Of a stretch of 64,000 nucleotides of DNA, positions 38,785-50,905 are shown in pieces. Below the pieces are notes generated by a model that was not told the origin of the DNA, searched no databases, and worked only from the letters and a program-made list of their open reading frames with translations. How positions within the stretch are numbered: the stretch's first letter is position 1; every line of letters starts with the position of its first letter. The position numbers were made by a program, and so were the translations under genes. The stretch is from Brachypodius melanocephalos. Its lineage: Eukaryota; Chordata; Aves; Passeriformes; Pycnonotidae. The stretch is from assembly GCA_013398615.1 (NCBI GenBank), contig VZSR01003806.1, forward strand, positions 1,481,884 to 1,545,883, written 5' to 3'.

Positions 38785-38979
38785 CCTTTGGTCAGAATGA
38801 GTGTCACGATCCAGGCATTCCTATAAATGGGAGACGTTTTGGAGACAGATTCCTTCTGGGAAGTTCTGTTTCCTTTCACTGTGATGATGGCTTTGTGAAG
38901 ACTCAAGGCTCTGAATCCATAACCTGTATTATGCAAGATGGAAATGTAGTATGGAGCTCCACTGTCCCACGTTGTGAAG
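38785..38979 (+). CDS. CSMD3: CSMD3 exon: sushi domain (sushi 4 by inference)
   Basis: A 195-base exon, phase 1 to phase 1. The two opening bases complete a Thr codon, then FGQNECHDPGIPINGRRFGD begins the module. Framework cysteines are in NECHD, SFHCDD, ITCIM and PRCEG-equivalent positions, with Trp in NVVWSST. The FGDRFLLGSSVSF strand and the DDGFVKTQGSESI stretch are ordinary for sushi domains. The linker to the previous CUB is only a few residues, so the two modules are close-packed. Acceptor TTTTTATCAG, donor GTAAGG. Confidence 0.96.
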
Positions 38980-41640
38980 GTAAGGGCACAATCTTTACTT
39001 TGCACCTACAGTTTGAATAATGACACTATTTAAATTTAGCTTACTTTTTATATTTTGCACATAAATAAGACTGCTTTACCTGAAGTTATTCATTCATCTT
39101 AACACTCTTCCAGTCAAGTGAGAGCAGAGTAATAGAAACAAGATAGCTTGTTTTTATATTCTTGGAATAAATTAGCATTCTTAAAATCTGGTTGCTATTG
39201 TTTCCAAGTTCTGATTGTCACCGTCATTACTCAGTTGTGAATTATAACTGCTATAACAGTTTTGGCTGTAGCACACTGAGGAACATAATTATCTACCACA
39301 TAGGAAGTAAATAAATATTCTATATAAAAGTCCTTTTCAAAAATTTACCCCTTTAACTTTTTTGAAATGAAAGTAAACCTGAACTTCTGTGTGTAATATT
39401 ATAACCTGCAGTACACTTATTCCTGAGAAATATAGTGAAAATCAGAGCTATGTCTGATATCCATGATATTCTCAAAAATTTATTTGCTTGTCCTTTCCTA
39501 GGTAAATAAACAGCCTAAAATGATTTTTACTTAGGTTTAAAACTCTCTTTAGAATGAAATACTGTAAGAAGAATTGCTTGATGCTTAACTGATAGGTCCT
39601 AAAATCAAGGCAGATAAATGCATTTAATAAATGACCAAAGTATTGTTTTTAAAAGTCATGTTAAGAATGTATACCTTTTATTAAACAATAGATACATAGA
39701 CAGACTCCAAATTAAAAGATTTTTTGGGAGAAACTAATCCAAACCTTCTGAATCTCACATTTCCATTAATTTCAGCGTCATTGCAATCACTTAAGGATTT
39801 GGATCATATCACTTTCTTGTTATTTGGGCAATTTGAGAACTCAGTTCTCATAAGACTATTCATTTCAAAGAAAATTTAAAAATATTGAAGAACCCTCCCC
39901 ATGTCTGCAGTCTGTTAGAAGAAGCGTATGTGAACTTGGATGTTGTACTAGCAAAATTTTTACCCTGATTAAAGCATGTTACAGTGGAGCAGGGTTTTTC
40001 TTTTATTCTTAGAGCAAACTCAGCCCACTCCAAACCAGGGAGTAGGGTGTTGTTTTTGGTCAGAAGATTTTTTCTCATTTTGAAACTCTAGATTCAATTG
40101 TTAAAGTATTCACTGTAATCTTATCATAATTTTATTTCTGAAAATGCATAGAGAAAGGACCAATGATGAGCACTTTTGAAGGGGAAAAAAAGAGAGAAAA
40201 AACTTACAGAAATTACTTTTTCAGAGAATATATAGGTACTTTCAAAGAAAGTTATCCTTTCTTTGAAACTTCTGGAATGTTTGCTTGGTTTTTAATAAAG
40301 TAAAGAATTAAACTAATAGACTGGTTTGAGGCTTTTGGGTTTTTTATATATGTTTTGCTCTTTGTTTCTTTTATAGAGGGAAGTAGTTAGGTTCAGTATA
40401 TATTCCTTTCTGATGTGGGTTCTCTTGATAATTGAAGGAGTTTCTGGGCTTGAATCAAAGCATGAACTCAGAATCCTAAGCACGATTTAGTTTGTTTCTA
40501 GTTGTCTGAGATTTCTGAACAACTGTTGTTTTTCTGTTGTTGCTCTGATCTGTGTTTTTCATATATAACAGTCTCTTTAAGCAACACTTCAAATACATGA
40601 AGTAAATGAATGTACATGAAGTGTTCAAGATATAAACAGTCTTACGACTGTTCTTGTTCACAGTATGATGAAATTTAATTAAAAAACCCACTATATAATA
40701 AATTGATTTCCTCATTAACTATACACATGGTAAGGTAAATACCATTTTTCTGGCCTTTCGTTTTGCTGCAAAGAAAATTTGGTGTGTTTCAGGGTTTGTG
40801 GGTTGCTTTTTTTCCCACCCAAAGCTGGAAAAAATCCCTACACACAAGTGCATGTTATAAGTAAAATCAAATAACCTCTCTTATTATGTTTTTATGTTGC
40901 TAGAAACATTGAAATAAAACTCGGCATATTAATTTATGACTCACAAATTCCTGTTGCCATCCATTTCTATATGGCATAATAGGTTGGTTTATCACTATTT
41001 AGAGAAACAGAAGAAATCTAGCGAGATTTCCTGCACTGAAATGTGGAATTTTCTGATAATACCATTGACTTCTTCTATGAGGACAATATATATGATACTA
41101 AGATAAATTTACCTGACCTTGAAATTGTTCCTGTGTGTTGCTGTACCATAGCCTTTAGTAAAACATAACAGCCCAAGGCCCTGTGCCATGACAGCTTAAA
41201 TTTTTAAGGGATTCATGTTTTCCTAAATTTGTTCTGTCATTTCTGCTGTTGTTTAATCCTGGTCCAAAGTCCTTTAATTTTGCTCTGAAAAATGCTCCCT
41301 GTCTAGCCCTGTCATTTTCATAGCCCTCTTGCAATACATTTTTCTTTTTAAACTTTTTATGGGGAGGATCAGGTTAGAGAATATTTAAACAAATTTGACA
41401 TACAGGAATGGATCTGGTGGGATGCAGCCAAGAATTCTGAAGAAGCCATCCAATGACATCTCAAGGTCATTCAATATCTTGGGAAGCTAATTTAGACCAG
41501 GGAGATCCCTGAGGACTGGAAGAAAGCAAATTCCTGTCTTGGAGAAAAGAAAGAGGGAAGATATGAAGAGCTACAGGTCTCATTTCTATCGGTGGAAAAG
41601 GTGATGCAACAATATTCCTTGAAGCCATTTCCAAACCATG

Positions 41641-42098
41641 TGCTATGGTTTAAACCCAGCTGGATATCAAGCCCCATGCAGCTGCTCCTTTCTCCTCCAT
41701 CCACCCCCTCCTATGAGAGGGACACAAAAAGCAGATATTCTGAGTTGAGATAAGATAGCAAGAACAGCAATATTAATAACAAAAGTATACAAGAGAGGGT
41801 GATTTACATACAAAAGAATGCTCACCCACTGCCTGACTGACTGACCAACCAACCAACCAACCAGGCTCCACGTGTGAGTGGCCACTGAGACAAAGTGACC
41901 TCCAGATCCTCCTGCTCATGTTTTTCCTCCACCCCATGTCACATTCTCTTCTTCTTGCAAGTGAAGTCCTTGACTTCTGACCCCCAGAGAAGGTGTGAGT
42001 GGTATAGAATAACCACCTCGATGTGCCCACACAGCTCCAAACTCTGCCACCTTAAGATTACTGCAAGAAAATTAACTGTCCAAGCCAAAACTAGGACA
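41641..42098 (-). mobile_element. Solo LTR, avian ERVL-like, family B, nested in CR1
   Basis: Bounded by TGCTATGGTTTAAACCCAGC on the left and CAAGCCAAAACTAGGACA on the right. These are the reversed ends of a widespread songbird LTR that starts TGTCCTGGTTT. On the - strand it runs TG...CA. The inner body matches poorly in parts, with a CCAA tetranucleotide run near 41848-41862. The flanks CCATG (41636-41640) and AAATG (42099-42103) look like a decayed 5-bp target duplication. No internal coding region remains. Confidence 0.75.
41846..41864. repeat. (ACCA)n microsatellite inside the LTR
   Basis: Four to five ACCA units preceded by a short CTGA repeat (CTGACTGACTGA). Confidence 0.8.
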
Positions 42099-43539
42099 AA
42101 ATGAAGAAAACTATGGTGACTGGGAGTAATCAACATGGATTTATGATGTGGAAATCATGCCTGACCTACCTAATAGCCTTCTGCTTTAAGATGAACTGTG
42201 TGATGGATGAGGGGAGAGTGATGGATATTCAGTTTTAGTAACGTGTTTGGCACTGTATCATGCAAAATTCCCAATGACAAACCGGTGAAGTAGGGACTAG
42301 AGAAGTGAACAGTGAAGTGGACTGAAAACTGACTGAACTGTTTGGGCTCATACAATTGTAGGAAGTGTCACAATGTACAACTGGAGGCTAATTCACAGAC
42401 GTGTAGCCCAGGGGTCAATTCCCTATCCAATACTGTTTAAAATCTTCAGTACTGAACTGAATACTGAGGCAGAATGTACTCTGAGTGAGTCTGCAGATGA
42501 TGTAAAACTGGGGGGAGTGGCTGATGTACCAGTTGTTTGTGCTGCTGTTCAGAGGGACGAGAGAGGCAGCGCTGAGAATAAAGGGCAGATCTTTCCCATC
42601 TATTCAGCATTGGTGAGGCTATGTTGTGAGCACTATGTGCACTCCTGGGATCCTGGACATACTGCAGTGAGTACAGTGAAGGGTCACAAAGATAAATAGG
42701 GACTTGGAGCATCTCTCATACAAGAGGAGTTTGATGAATTGTGCTTGGAAAAGAAAAGGCTCAGGACTCAAGAGGAATCTTGTCTACATGTATAGCTAAC
42801 TGGTCAGACTGTTTAAAGAGGGTGGAGATAGACTCTCCTCAGTGGTGCAAAATGACTGGACAAGAGGCAGTGAACAGAAACTGAAATACATGGGTTTCTG
42901 TTTAAAGATAAGAAAAGCCTTTCACTGTGAGAGTGATCAAATATCAAAACAGATTGCTCAGAAACTCTGGGAAGTGTCTGACTTTGGAGAAAAGGCATGA
43001 TCCTGACTGGACATGGTTCTGTGCAATCAGTCGTTTTGAGTAGGAAATGGACTAGATGGTTTCAAGACATCCCCTTCAACTTAAACCATTCTATGATCCA
43101 ATGGAATATTTACAACTGCCAGTTTAACTGAACTCAGTGATTACTCAAAAAGGTGGCACAGTAGAATGGTAATAATTACATCAAACAATTTGTCTGATGT
43201 TTCCATGTAAATGTGGAATTATACTGGGTCTAAAGGTGATGAGACAGAATCATTTTTTAACAAGACACTGTGCTTTTCAACAGAAGGAAGGCTGGCAGAC
43301 CCAAGTGCCATGCTCTCTGTGTTAAACTATATAGAGAGTAATAACTATTGATAAAATACGTTGCAGGCCTTATGAGTCTGAAGTAAACGAAGTGCTCATA
43401 ACAGTCTGTTAAACTATTAAAACTATATTAAACTTTTATTTCTATGCATTTTAATTTGATTTTTTGAATTTCTTTGAATATATAATATATTAGAAATAAT
43501 TTGTATATTACAAATATGCCTTTTTTTTTTTCCTTTCAG

Positions 43540-43678
43540 CACCATGTGGTGGACATTTGACGGCATCAAGTGGTGTTATCTTGCCACCAGGCTGGCCAGG
43601 ATATTACAAGGACTCACTTAATTGTGAATGGGTGATTGAAGCAAGACCAGGACATTCCATTAAGATCACTTTTGACAA
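43540..43678 (+). CDS. CSMD3: CSMD3 exon: first half of a CUB domain (CUB5 by inference)
   Basis: A 139-base exon, phase 1 to phase 2. Two opening bases complete an Ala codon, then PCGGHLTASSGVILPPGWPG starts a textbook CUB. LNCEWVIEARPGH supplies the second cysteine and the CxW motif, and IKITFD leads to the exon end. The two terminal bases AA become AAG (Lys) with the next exon; remembered human CSMD3 has Arg at this place, a conservative change. It cannot fold without the exon at 47666, which carries the calcium-site strand. Acceptor TTCCTTTCAG, donor GTGAGT. Confidence 0.95.
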
Positions 43679-46600
43679 GTGAGTATCATAAAGTCAAAAA
43701 AGAAGTAGGGTCTGGGCATAAATACTGGTTTTATTGTTGAAGAATAAGTATGTACTTTAAGAACCAAAACCACAAAAAGGAACTTCATTGCAACATTCAC
43801 AATATTATTCCTATAACTGGGCAATTAAAGGTTTCTAATGTGTTGTTTGCATCCATTGTACTCAGCAGGAAGTTCCAGAATTTTAAGATGCCTTTTTTTT
43901 TTCTCATTAAGGACTTCATAGTATTTATAGGTTTATATTTATTTTCAAGCTTTTTTTTTTTTTAATGATCAGAAGCCTGAGGTTCAGGGATGTCTTCTTA
44001 AATGGAAATAACAGTTCTAGTTATAAGATGGAGCATTTAAATTTTATAAAAGGAAATGCATTGCCTGAAGTTAGAGATGTTTGAATGTGCATGACCTTAA
44101 CAATGTGATGGCAATATTTCTGAGAAAATTAATGAGGAACACAGGCTTCTGTGACATGTGGTGCAGTTTAGGGCCTAATTTCCTGAATTTTAGACAGATG
44201 CACACACATATTCCATTAGCAGAATTCTAGAGTTTTTTGTACAAATGGAACTGCAATGAAATTAAACTCGAACTTGGAATTTACCCTGATACCAAATGGA
44301 GAATTCTGATCACATATAATTTTGGAAATACAGCAGATATATAATTAATCCACTTCAAATTTGTCTCAGCATTATTAGCAAATGGATTTTGTTGCCATTT
44401 CCTAATTCTTTAAATGGCAGAACAGTATTACCATTCAGCATGTTGGTTTTGGTAGACAAAGAAAAAACTTGTTAATAATAGTATAACCTTGCTTTTGCAA
44501 TAAAATTATTTTATTTTGTCAAAAAAAAAGAGGCAAAAATTCCATGGAAAAGCTTTTCATTGCTTACAAGAAAAACTGACTTTGCTGTCTGATATAATGT
44601 TAACAAATTACAAATCAGTGAACAAATCAGGAACAACTAAAATATTTTTGTCAAGTATTTGGTCTAGTTTGGGGAAAATGGAACCCTTTTATATTTGATT
44701 GTATGACTTGTCTCAAAGATATACCTAACAGAATGAAGCTTTGTACAAATGTGATATTAATAATGTAAATTATCTCACTCTTGAGCTAATGAAGCTTTAA
44801 TGTTGCTAGACAAATGTGCCTTTCCAGAGTCCTCAGAAACCTTCCAGAAGTAGAAGCAAATGACTGCATGACCCTATGATTAGTGTACATTTTGCATTTC
44901 AGATTGTGCCTAATGCCTGGAAGGGTAACAGAAAAGTAAAATCTAATTGATTAAAGTCATGAGGAAAGGGGTAGAAGAATAATGGCTGACCTGAAGATCT
45001 TTGGCACTTTGAATATTGATAAAAAATAGTTTGATAATTTATACATCTAACCTCTGTATCCAAAACCAACCCAACTGTATGAAGGATAGCATAACACATC
45101 ATCCTTAAAGTCTTTTAAAAATTATCTATGTACATTTGGAGGACATCCTACCTCTCACCTATATGAGTAAGCTAATAAACATTAAAATAAACTAAAAACC
45201 CTAAAATAACCCCTACTTAGGTACTTTCAGTAGTGATGAAGAACTTCCAATAAGAAATTGTCTTGATTTATCTCTTCAGGGAAAGTGACTAAGAATAAAA
45301 CCAACAACAAACCCAGCCCTGTTCAAAAAACAATTCTTTGCCTTAAACTCTTAAAATCAGGCAATTGAATTATAAAGTCACGTTCAAGTTTGACATGAGC
45401 GGGAATCTACTGGGAATACAGATCACTGTTGTAGTAGCAATTGCTGTTAAGAGTTATTTTCTGGTTTCTGTCTCCAGCAAGGGTTTGCCATCCATTGTTG
45501 TCATACTGCCCTGCTAAGAAAACCACAATTTCTGGCTGAGAGTGCTTTATTCCTAATTAGTTTCCTTCACAAACACACCTGTCAAAATAATTGAACTATT
45601 CAATTATTGATCTTGAGTCTATTCATTATGAGTACAAATAAAGTATTTAAACCAGCCTAGCTGTGTGTGTCTGCTTTCATCATTCTGCTGCAGGATAAAT
45701 CAATGTATAATCTCTGAAATTGTGGAAGGATACTGAAAAGCTGTCAAGTACTTCAGTGATGCCTTTGTAGCTGTCTATTTTGGTAAATTAAATAGCGTCA
45801 GTGAGCCTTTCCAGACACAAAAACTCGTGTTTATGCAGCTAAATTGTTGAAATAGTCTCCAACATGCTCCTTGTGTTTGTTAACCAGGCTAAAGGATGTA
45901 TTTAATCGTATGGATATAGGCCATTCCATTCTAGCTGATTTCATTGCCAGAAATGGGTCCTAAAAATGCTTAATGTATTAACAAACCTGCAAGCCCTGTA
46001 TTCCACTGTCAGAGTGGATAGATAGCAGTAAAATCAGTCTTCTGGATTTTATCCAACTTATCCAAATAAAGTGTCATAAATCTAGAGTTTTCTGTGTGAA
46101 GAGGAAGGAATGATATGAAGTGTCTCAGTCAGTTTCCCAGCAGTCATTAGCTCCGATAGTGAAGCAAAAGATTTCTGACTTCTGGCTGTGCTTTGGTTTT
46201 CAAGGAACTATGAGAGAAGAACTAGAAAGAATACTACATACTTGCTAAAACTGAACTTATATTGTTCAATATTGATGTGCCTGTGAAGATGTTTATGCAA
46301 GAACAATGCAATTTGTTCTGTAAAATGTAGTGGCCTGGATGGGAGCTGAGTGATTCTGTCATCATTGCATAATGAAGTTTATTTACATTTTGAAAGAATG
46401 TCACATATATTTCTCCTTTCTTGAGTGTTTAACATTTTGCACTTTTCTTTAATAACAAGAATACAGTTTCTTGTCTCTAGACCACTAAATGTGTCCCATA
46501 TTGGCAAGAAACTAAAGGTATTCACTTTGAAAAAAGTATTGTATTGCATAGGGATTTCTGCTGCTCTCAGAAGTTGAACTAACAAGCCTCATGGGAATAG

Positions 46601-47665
46601 AACAGAAAAACCTCACAACATATGCATTTCTGAAAGATGAAAATAAGAATAATGAGTTTGCATGCAAAAATATTTAGAGCAGTCTAGATATCTGTGTAAT
46701 AGCACAAACTTCATTGACGGGAAAATTTGTATGTGCATGGTTTAGATGCTACAGCGTATCAGAACCTTATATAACCACAAACTACCTTGAAAAGCTTCTG
46801 ATGTAAAAAGTGCCAGTTCAAGTTCATCTACAGAAAGAGCAGATTAGTGATGTTTGATTTAAGAATTGGTAGTAGATGACTGCATACATAAATATCCATT
46901 ATGAACTTGAGAAATGTGATGTGGTTTAGTGATTGGCAGACACATTGACTCTGCTGTTGATTTTAATGTTATTTTTTCTTGGAAATCAACCCTCGTTAGT
47001 CTCCTTGCTTTCCAGTCTTGTCTATATTACCCAGTTGGGGTTTTTTGACACATTAAAGTAAACTAAAGAGTCATTCTTATTATCAAAATGAAAGTTTGAT
47101 TTAAATCCAATATGTTTTTACTGCTTTATTTCATAGGACAAAAATGATTACCTAAAAGTAAAGTAACAAGCTATGTTAAAATAAAATCTTTGGATTAAAA
47201 ACCACTTGACTATCTATAAAACAGCTTTTGCCATATATCAAATATCAAATAATGAAATTATTGAGATAGAATAATGAAGTGTTATTGAAAATCTTCACGG
47301 CGTGTCCAACTATTTCTCAACCTGAGAGTAAAAAATTCTTGGATCTTCAAAATTCAATTTGTTTGAAACAATTTGCATTTTTTTACCCAGATTTCCCACC
47401 AAATGTCTTTTTGAAGGCCAGTCATATGGCTGATCTGAAGTATATTGAATCTCTTACGAATTTTTTACAATACTACAAAACAAGTAAAATTGTTCATGAA
47501 ACCTTCTTTAATTGTTGTTCTTAGTGATACATGGATGGATTTGTAGCTGTGTCATTTTTTTATGTATGGTACTCTTGATCAGTTACAAATGGGTTGCATT
47601 TCTAACAGTTGAAGTAAATAACACCATTTGTCCATCCACCAGCTGACTTGCATATTCCTTTTCAG
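43679..47665 (+). other. CSMD3: CSMD3 intron, 4.0 kb
   Basis: No recognised transposon in 4 kb, unlike its neighbours. A 10-bp inverted repeat lies at 45586-45608. An 81-codon open frame near 47279-47524 has no splice borders I would trust. Confidence 0.8.
45586..45608. repeat. Perfect 10-bp inverted repeat, 3-base loop
   Basis: AATAATTGAA, CTA, TTCAATTATT. Both arms contain an ATTA/TAAT homeodomain-type core. Confidence 0.85.
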
Positions 47666-47853
47666 GTTCCAGACTGAAGTTAATTATGACACTTTGGAAG
47701 TCAGAGATGGGCCAGCTAATTCATCACCATTAATTGGAGAATACCATGGAACACAAGCACCCCAGTTCCTTATTAGTACTGGAAATTATATGTATCTGCT
47801 GTTCACTACAGACAACAGTCGTTCCAGTGTTGGTTTCCTAATTCACTATGAGA
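47666..47853 (+). CDS. CSMD3: CSMD3 exon: second half of the CUB domain
   Basis: A 188-base exon, phase 2 to phase 1. The first G completes Lys, then FQTEVNYDTLEVRDGP gives the E..YD.L...DG calcium-site strand. LIGEYHGTQAPQFL, YLLFTTDNSRSS and FLIHYE complete the CUB fold. The Asp in TTDNS is the expected third acidic ligand. One N-glycosylation sequon is present (NSS, after GPA). The final A becomes AGT (Ser) with the exon at 54142. Acceptor ATTCCTTTTCAG, donor GTAAGT. A strong cryptic acceptor lies 338 bases downstream of its end. Confidence 0.96.
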
Positions 47854-49682
47854 GTAAGTCTGGTAGTTCTCAAATAGATTTTTATTTAGTCTTGAAAAAG
47901 ACCATTCATTTAGAAAATGAGGGAACAAATGTGGAAAAAAAAATTCAGTATTTATATTTGTGGAAGAACAAATTATGTTTACTCTATGCTGTACTGACAG
48001 ATAAATCTGGAAGTATTCATTTTGGAAATTTTTTGTTCATGAGTTCTTTTATGTTATTCAGGGTCCTTACAGATTTAGTTGCTTAATCAAATGCAAAGTA
48101 ATCTTCAAAACTTTCCTTTGTGGGTAAAGATATATTGTTTCAGTTTTTAAATTTCACTTTCTCTCTTTTTCTCCTTCTCTGGTTTTTGTAGGGCTGAACA
48201 GACTTGGACACCTTATCTATAATGGTTCCAAAATGCAAATAAAACAATATTAATATCTCCACATGAAGTACAGAATTATCATAATAGCATTTGCTTTTAA
48301 ATTAAGTGCATAAAATTATGTATGTTACATTGTCTGAAGTCACACTGGTCTTTATATGATAGTACAGCTATTACTTAATTATCTACTGAAGAGAGCTTGT
48401 GTGTTTACTGCAGTTGTTCCAACCTAGTAACATCAATTTTATCAGTTGTTCTTTTTTGGAAACTAATGTGATTGCTGTAATGTAAATTTGCTGTAATCTA
48501 GAACCTGGAATAGTGTCCAGATGTATTTTATAGCCATGTCAAAACTTGAACAAAAACTTTAAAAAGTTGTGTGGAGAAAGCTTGCTAAACACTTCACACC
48601 TATGTCAGTGCATTTTCTCCACAAGACTTCTTAAGTTAATCACAGCATCCCTGCTCATATTGTCTTTTTCATCACACTAGCTTTATCACAGAGCTAAAAT
48701 TGTCTCAATTTTGCCTTGTGTTCTGTATGGTCATGTAACACAGTTAAAATTCGCTGCAGAGTCTATCTTCTTGTGCTGGTCAGCAGCAGGAGCTCCTGCA
48801 GCACTTCTGTGATCCTTCACTCTGTATTGACAATTGTGTGCATTGCAGAGGGAAAGCCATCATAGTAACTAGTAATGTGAGGGTGCTAAGTAGATAAAGT
48901 CAGTGTTTTCAAAGAACAAAACCAGGTAGAAAGACCTAATGGAAGCCTTGAGGAACCTGCCAGGAACACAGGAGACTAAAATTATATTTTGATTTCCCTT
49001 GGAGGTTTAACTATAGAAGTTGCTAATGGAATTTTAACTATAGAAGTTAATTTTAAAGATATCACAACAGAACTTCTATTTGTTTCACATTTCTTAGATT
49101 TGTAGAACACAAGGTAGTTAATTTTAAGTTTTAAGAAAAGTTTCTGAACAATTTTTTTTGGAAGCTCAAATACCTGTCTTTTTTGGAAGTATCTTAAAAA
49201 TCTTCCAGTTATAGTCATAACTTTGATGATAAAGTAAATCACTGCACTGTGAAGCAGAAGGCTCTTAACCTCGCTTAAAATAAAAGGTTCAATGTAAGCT
49301 AAATTGAGTCGAATCTGAGATGGGAGTAATATTCTATTAAGCTAAAATATGACTGTAATATAGCTTTAATAAATATGTAACCCATTAAAGTTACAGTGAA
49401 GGATCTGAAAATAACTTTTTCATTCTTCTCCTTAAATTTCTGCCATTCAGCCTTTTGATGACACTTCAAACATAGCTAACGCAGGCAGTGTAGATTAACT
49501 CTTATGCATCTAAGCAAAAAAATCATGACGTGCCTAAAAAATTCTTTAAGTAAAATATTCTCCTTTTTTGTAAAAATAAATAACTTTTATTTTGGCAAGT
49601 GTGCTTCATACCTCAATTACATTTCCCTGATCTCTCAGTCCTAGTTTGTGTTTTGAGTAGGGTTTGTTTAGCTGGTTGGTTG

Positions 49683-49722
49683 GTAATTTGTTTGTTTGTT
49701 TGTTTGTTTTGTGGGGGGGGTT
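49683..49722. repeat. (TTTG)n microsatellite with G run
   Basis: GGTTGGTTGGT, then TTTGTTTGTTTGTTTG, then eight G (49713-49720). Confidence 0.85.
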
Positions 49723-50114
49723 TGGTTCCTAATTCTGTGAAGTTGGTTGTGCAAGTTTAGTCTTTTTCTTAAACAAAAACAGATAGAAATACTCTACCTG
49801 CAGATTCCTTTAATGCAAATTGTTCTTTTGTTTATTAAAGTATGTTTGAAATTTTTCTTTCCTTATATGAAAGAACATGATAATTTGCAAAGCAAATTGA
49901 TCAATTATTTCTTAAATCCAAATGCTTTACTTCAAAGTCTGTGCTTTTTTGTGGACTAATATTTCTTTCTATCCTAAAATTTATCTGAAAAATAAATAAT
50001 ATTTTAGTCATCCATTGAGAGAGTAATATTACACTCTACATCAATGTATATTTGATACACATTACAGTTCCTTACATAGCCAGGGAAATTGTTTTGACAT
50101 CAAAGGTTAACCAT

Positions 50115-50297
50115 CTTAGAAACAGTTTCTCAGAAAGGCTGTGGAATCTCCATCCTTGGAGATACTAAAAATACATCCAAAAGTGGATCTAACTCTGCAC
50201 ATAGCTTTGGGTGACCTGCTTGAGCAGGGGGTTTGGACTACATGACCCCCAGAGGTTCCTTCCACGCTAAATTGTTATGTAGTTTCTGTGATGATGT
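50115..50297 (+). repeat. CR1 LINE 3' end
   Basis: GTGGAATCTCCATCCTTGGA, GATACTAAAAATACATCC, TGCTTGAGCAGGGGGTTTGG and CCCCCAGAGGTTCCTTCC lead to a TTCTGTGATGATG tail, which is the classic CR1 3' terminus. Confidence 0.88.
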
Positions 50298-50724
50298 GAA
50301 AAAATATTTTATTAATGCTTTTGATGACAATATAAGAACAGTTACAATTTGGATGATTCCAACATACAGTTATAACAAGCACTATGATTGAGAAGGCTGT
50401 AATTCAAAACAAGCTAGATGAACTGAAGAAAGAGTGTAAAACAAAAAACAAATTGATTCTATAAAGAAACATGCTAAGCCTAAATGGGGAAGGAGAAATT
50501 ACTTACACAAATACAATATAGAGATACAATAGAAAAATACTTGGATGCCACACAGAACTTATGTAATCTAGAGAAAACTGTAGTAGTATTGCAAAAAGTG
50601 GAATCTTCTAGACATTGTATTTAACCATTTAAAAAACTAAAAGACAATTTCAGAAAATACATTTGTTTTGTCTAGAAGACTGTTTTATGTAGGACTTGTT
50701 CAAAAATTATTTCACTTCAATTGA

Positions 50725-50905
50725 TGACCAGGGAGAATATTGTGTCCAGTTTGTGACAGAGTTTCAAAAGAGTAGAAGGTTACTAACATGGAAAATATGA
50801 CACATAAGGAGTCATTGAAAAGTTTGTACTTGTTTAGAAAAAGTATGACTTGGAAGTCAGGGGGTAAAGTGTGACAATGATGTCATGGTCCCAAGTAGCT
50901 AATAA
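50725..50905 (+). repeat. Probable old CR1 fragment
   Basis: TATTGTGTCCAGTTTGTGAC, AACATGGAAAATATGACACA and TTGTACTTGTTTAGAAAAAG resemble the CR1 stretch that encodes the end of the reverse transcriptase. Divergence is high, and it lies downstream of a separate CR1 3' end, so it must be an independent insertion. Confidence 0.45.

Larger units (their letters stand above)
41376..43097 (+). repeat. CR1 LINE, interrupted by a solo LTR
   Basis: The left part (41376-41640) has GAGAATATTTAAACAAATTT, a GGTGGGATGCAGCCAAG phrase and CCTGAGGACTGGAAGAAAGC. The right part (42099-43097) resumes with ATGGTGACTGGGAGTAATCA, AACATGGATTTATGATG, GTGTAGCCCAGGGGTCAATT, the ATGATGTAAAACTGGGGGG stretch and a final AACCATTCTATGATCC. 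Together they form one forward CR1. About 42560-42600 a jump skips part of the 3' coding region, so the copy also has an internal deletion. All frames are broken. Confidence 0.88.
38980..43539 (+). other. CSMD3: CSMD3 intron, 4.6 kb
   Basis: Holds a 1.7-kb CR1 (41376-43097) that is itself split by a solo LTR (41641-42098). Otherwise AT-rich with nothing recognised from 38980 to 41375. The acceptor has an excellent tract, a T run then CCTTTCAG. Confidence 0.85.

Noticed and set aside
42373..42699. 108-codon frame on + and 88-codon frame on -
   Set aside because: Decayed CR1 reverse-transcriptase region with an internal deletion; not functional.
47279..47524. 81-codon frame upstream of the exon at 47666
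   Set aside because: No convincing acceptor in phase and no family similarity.
48786..48799. Perfect palindrome GCAGGAGCTCCTGC
   Set aside because: Short, isolated and not tied to any element; expected occasionally by chance.
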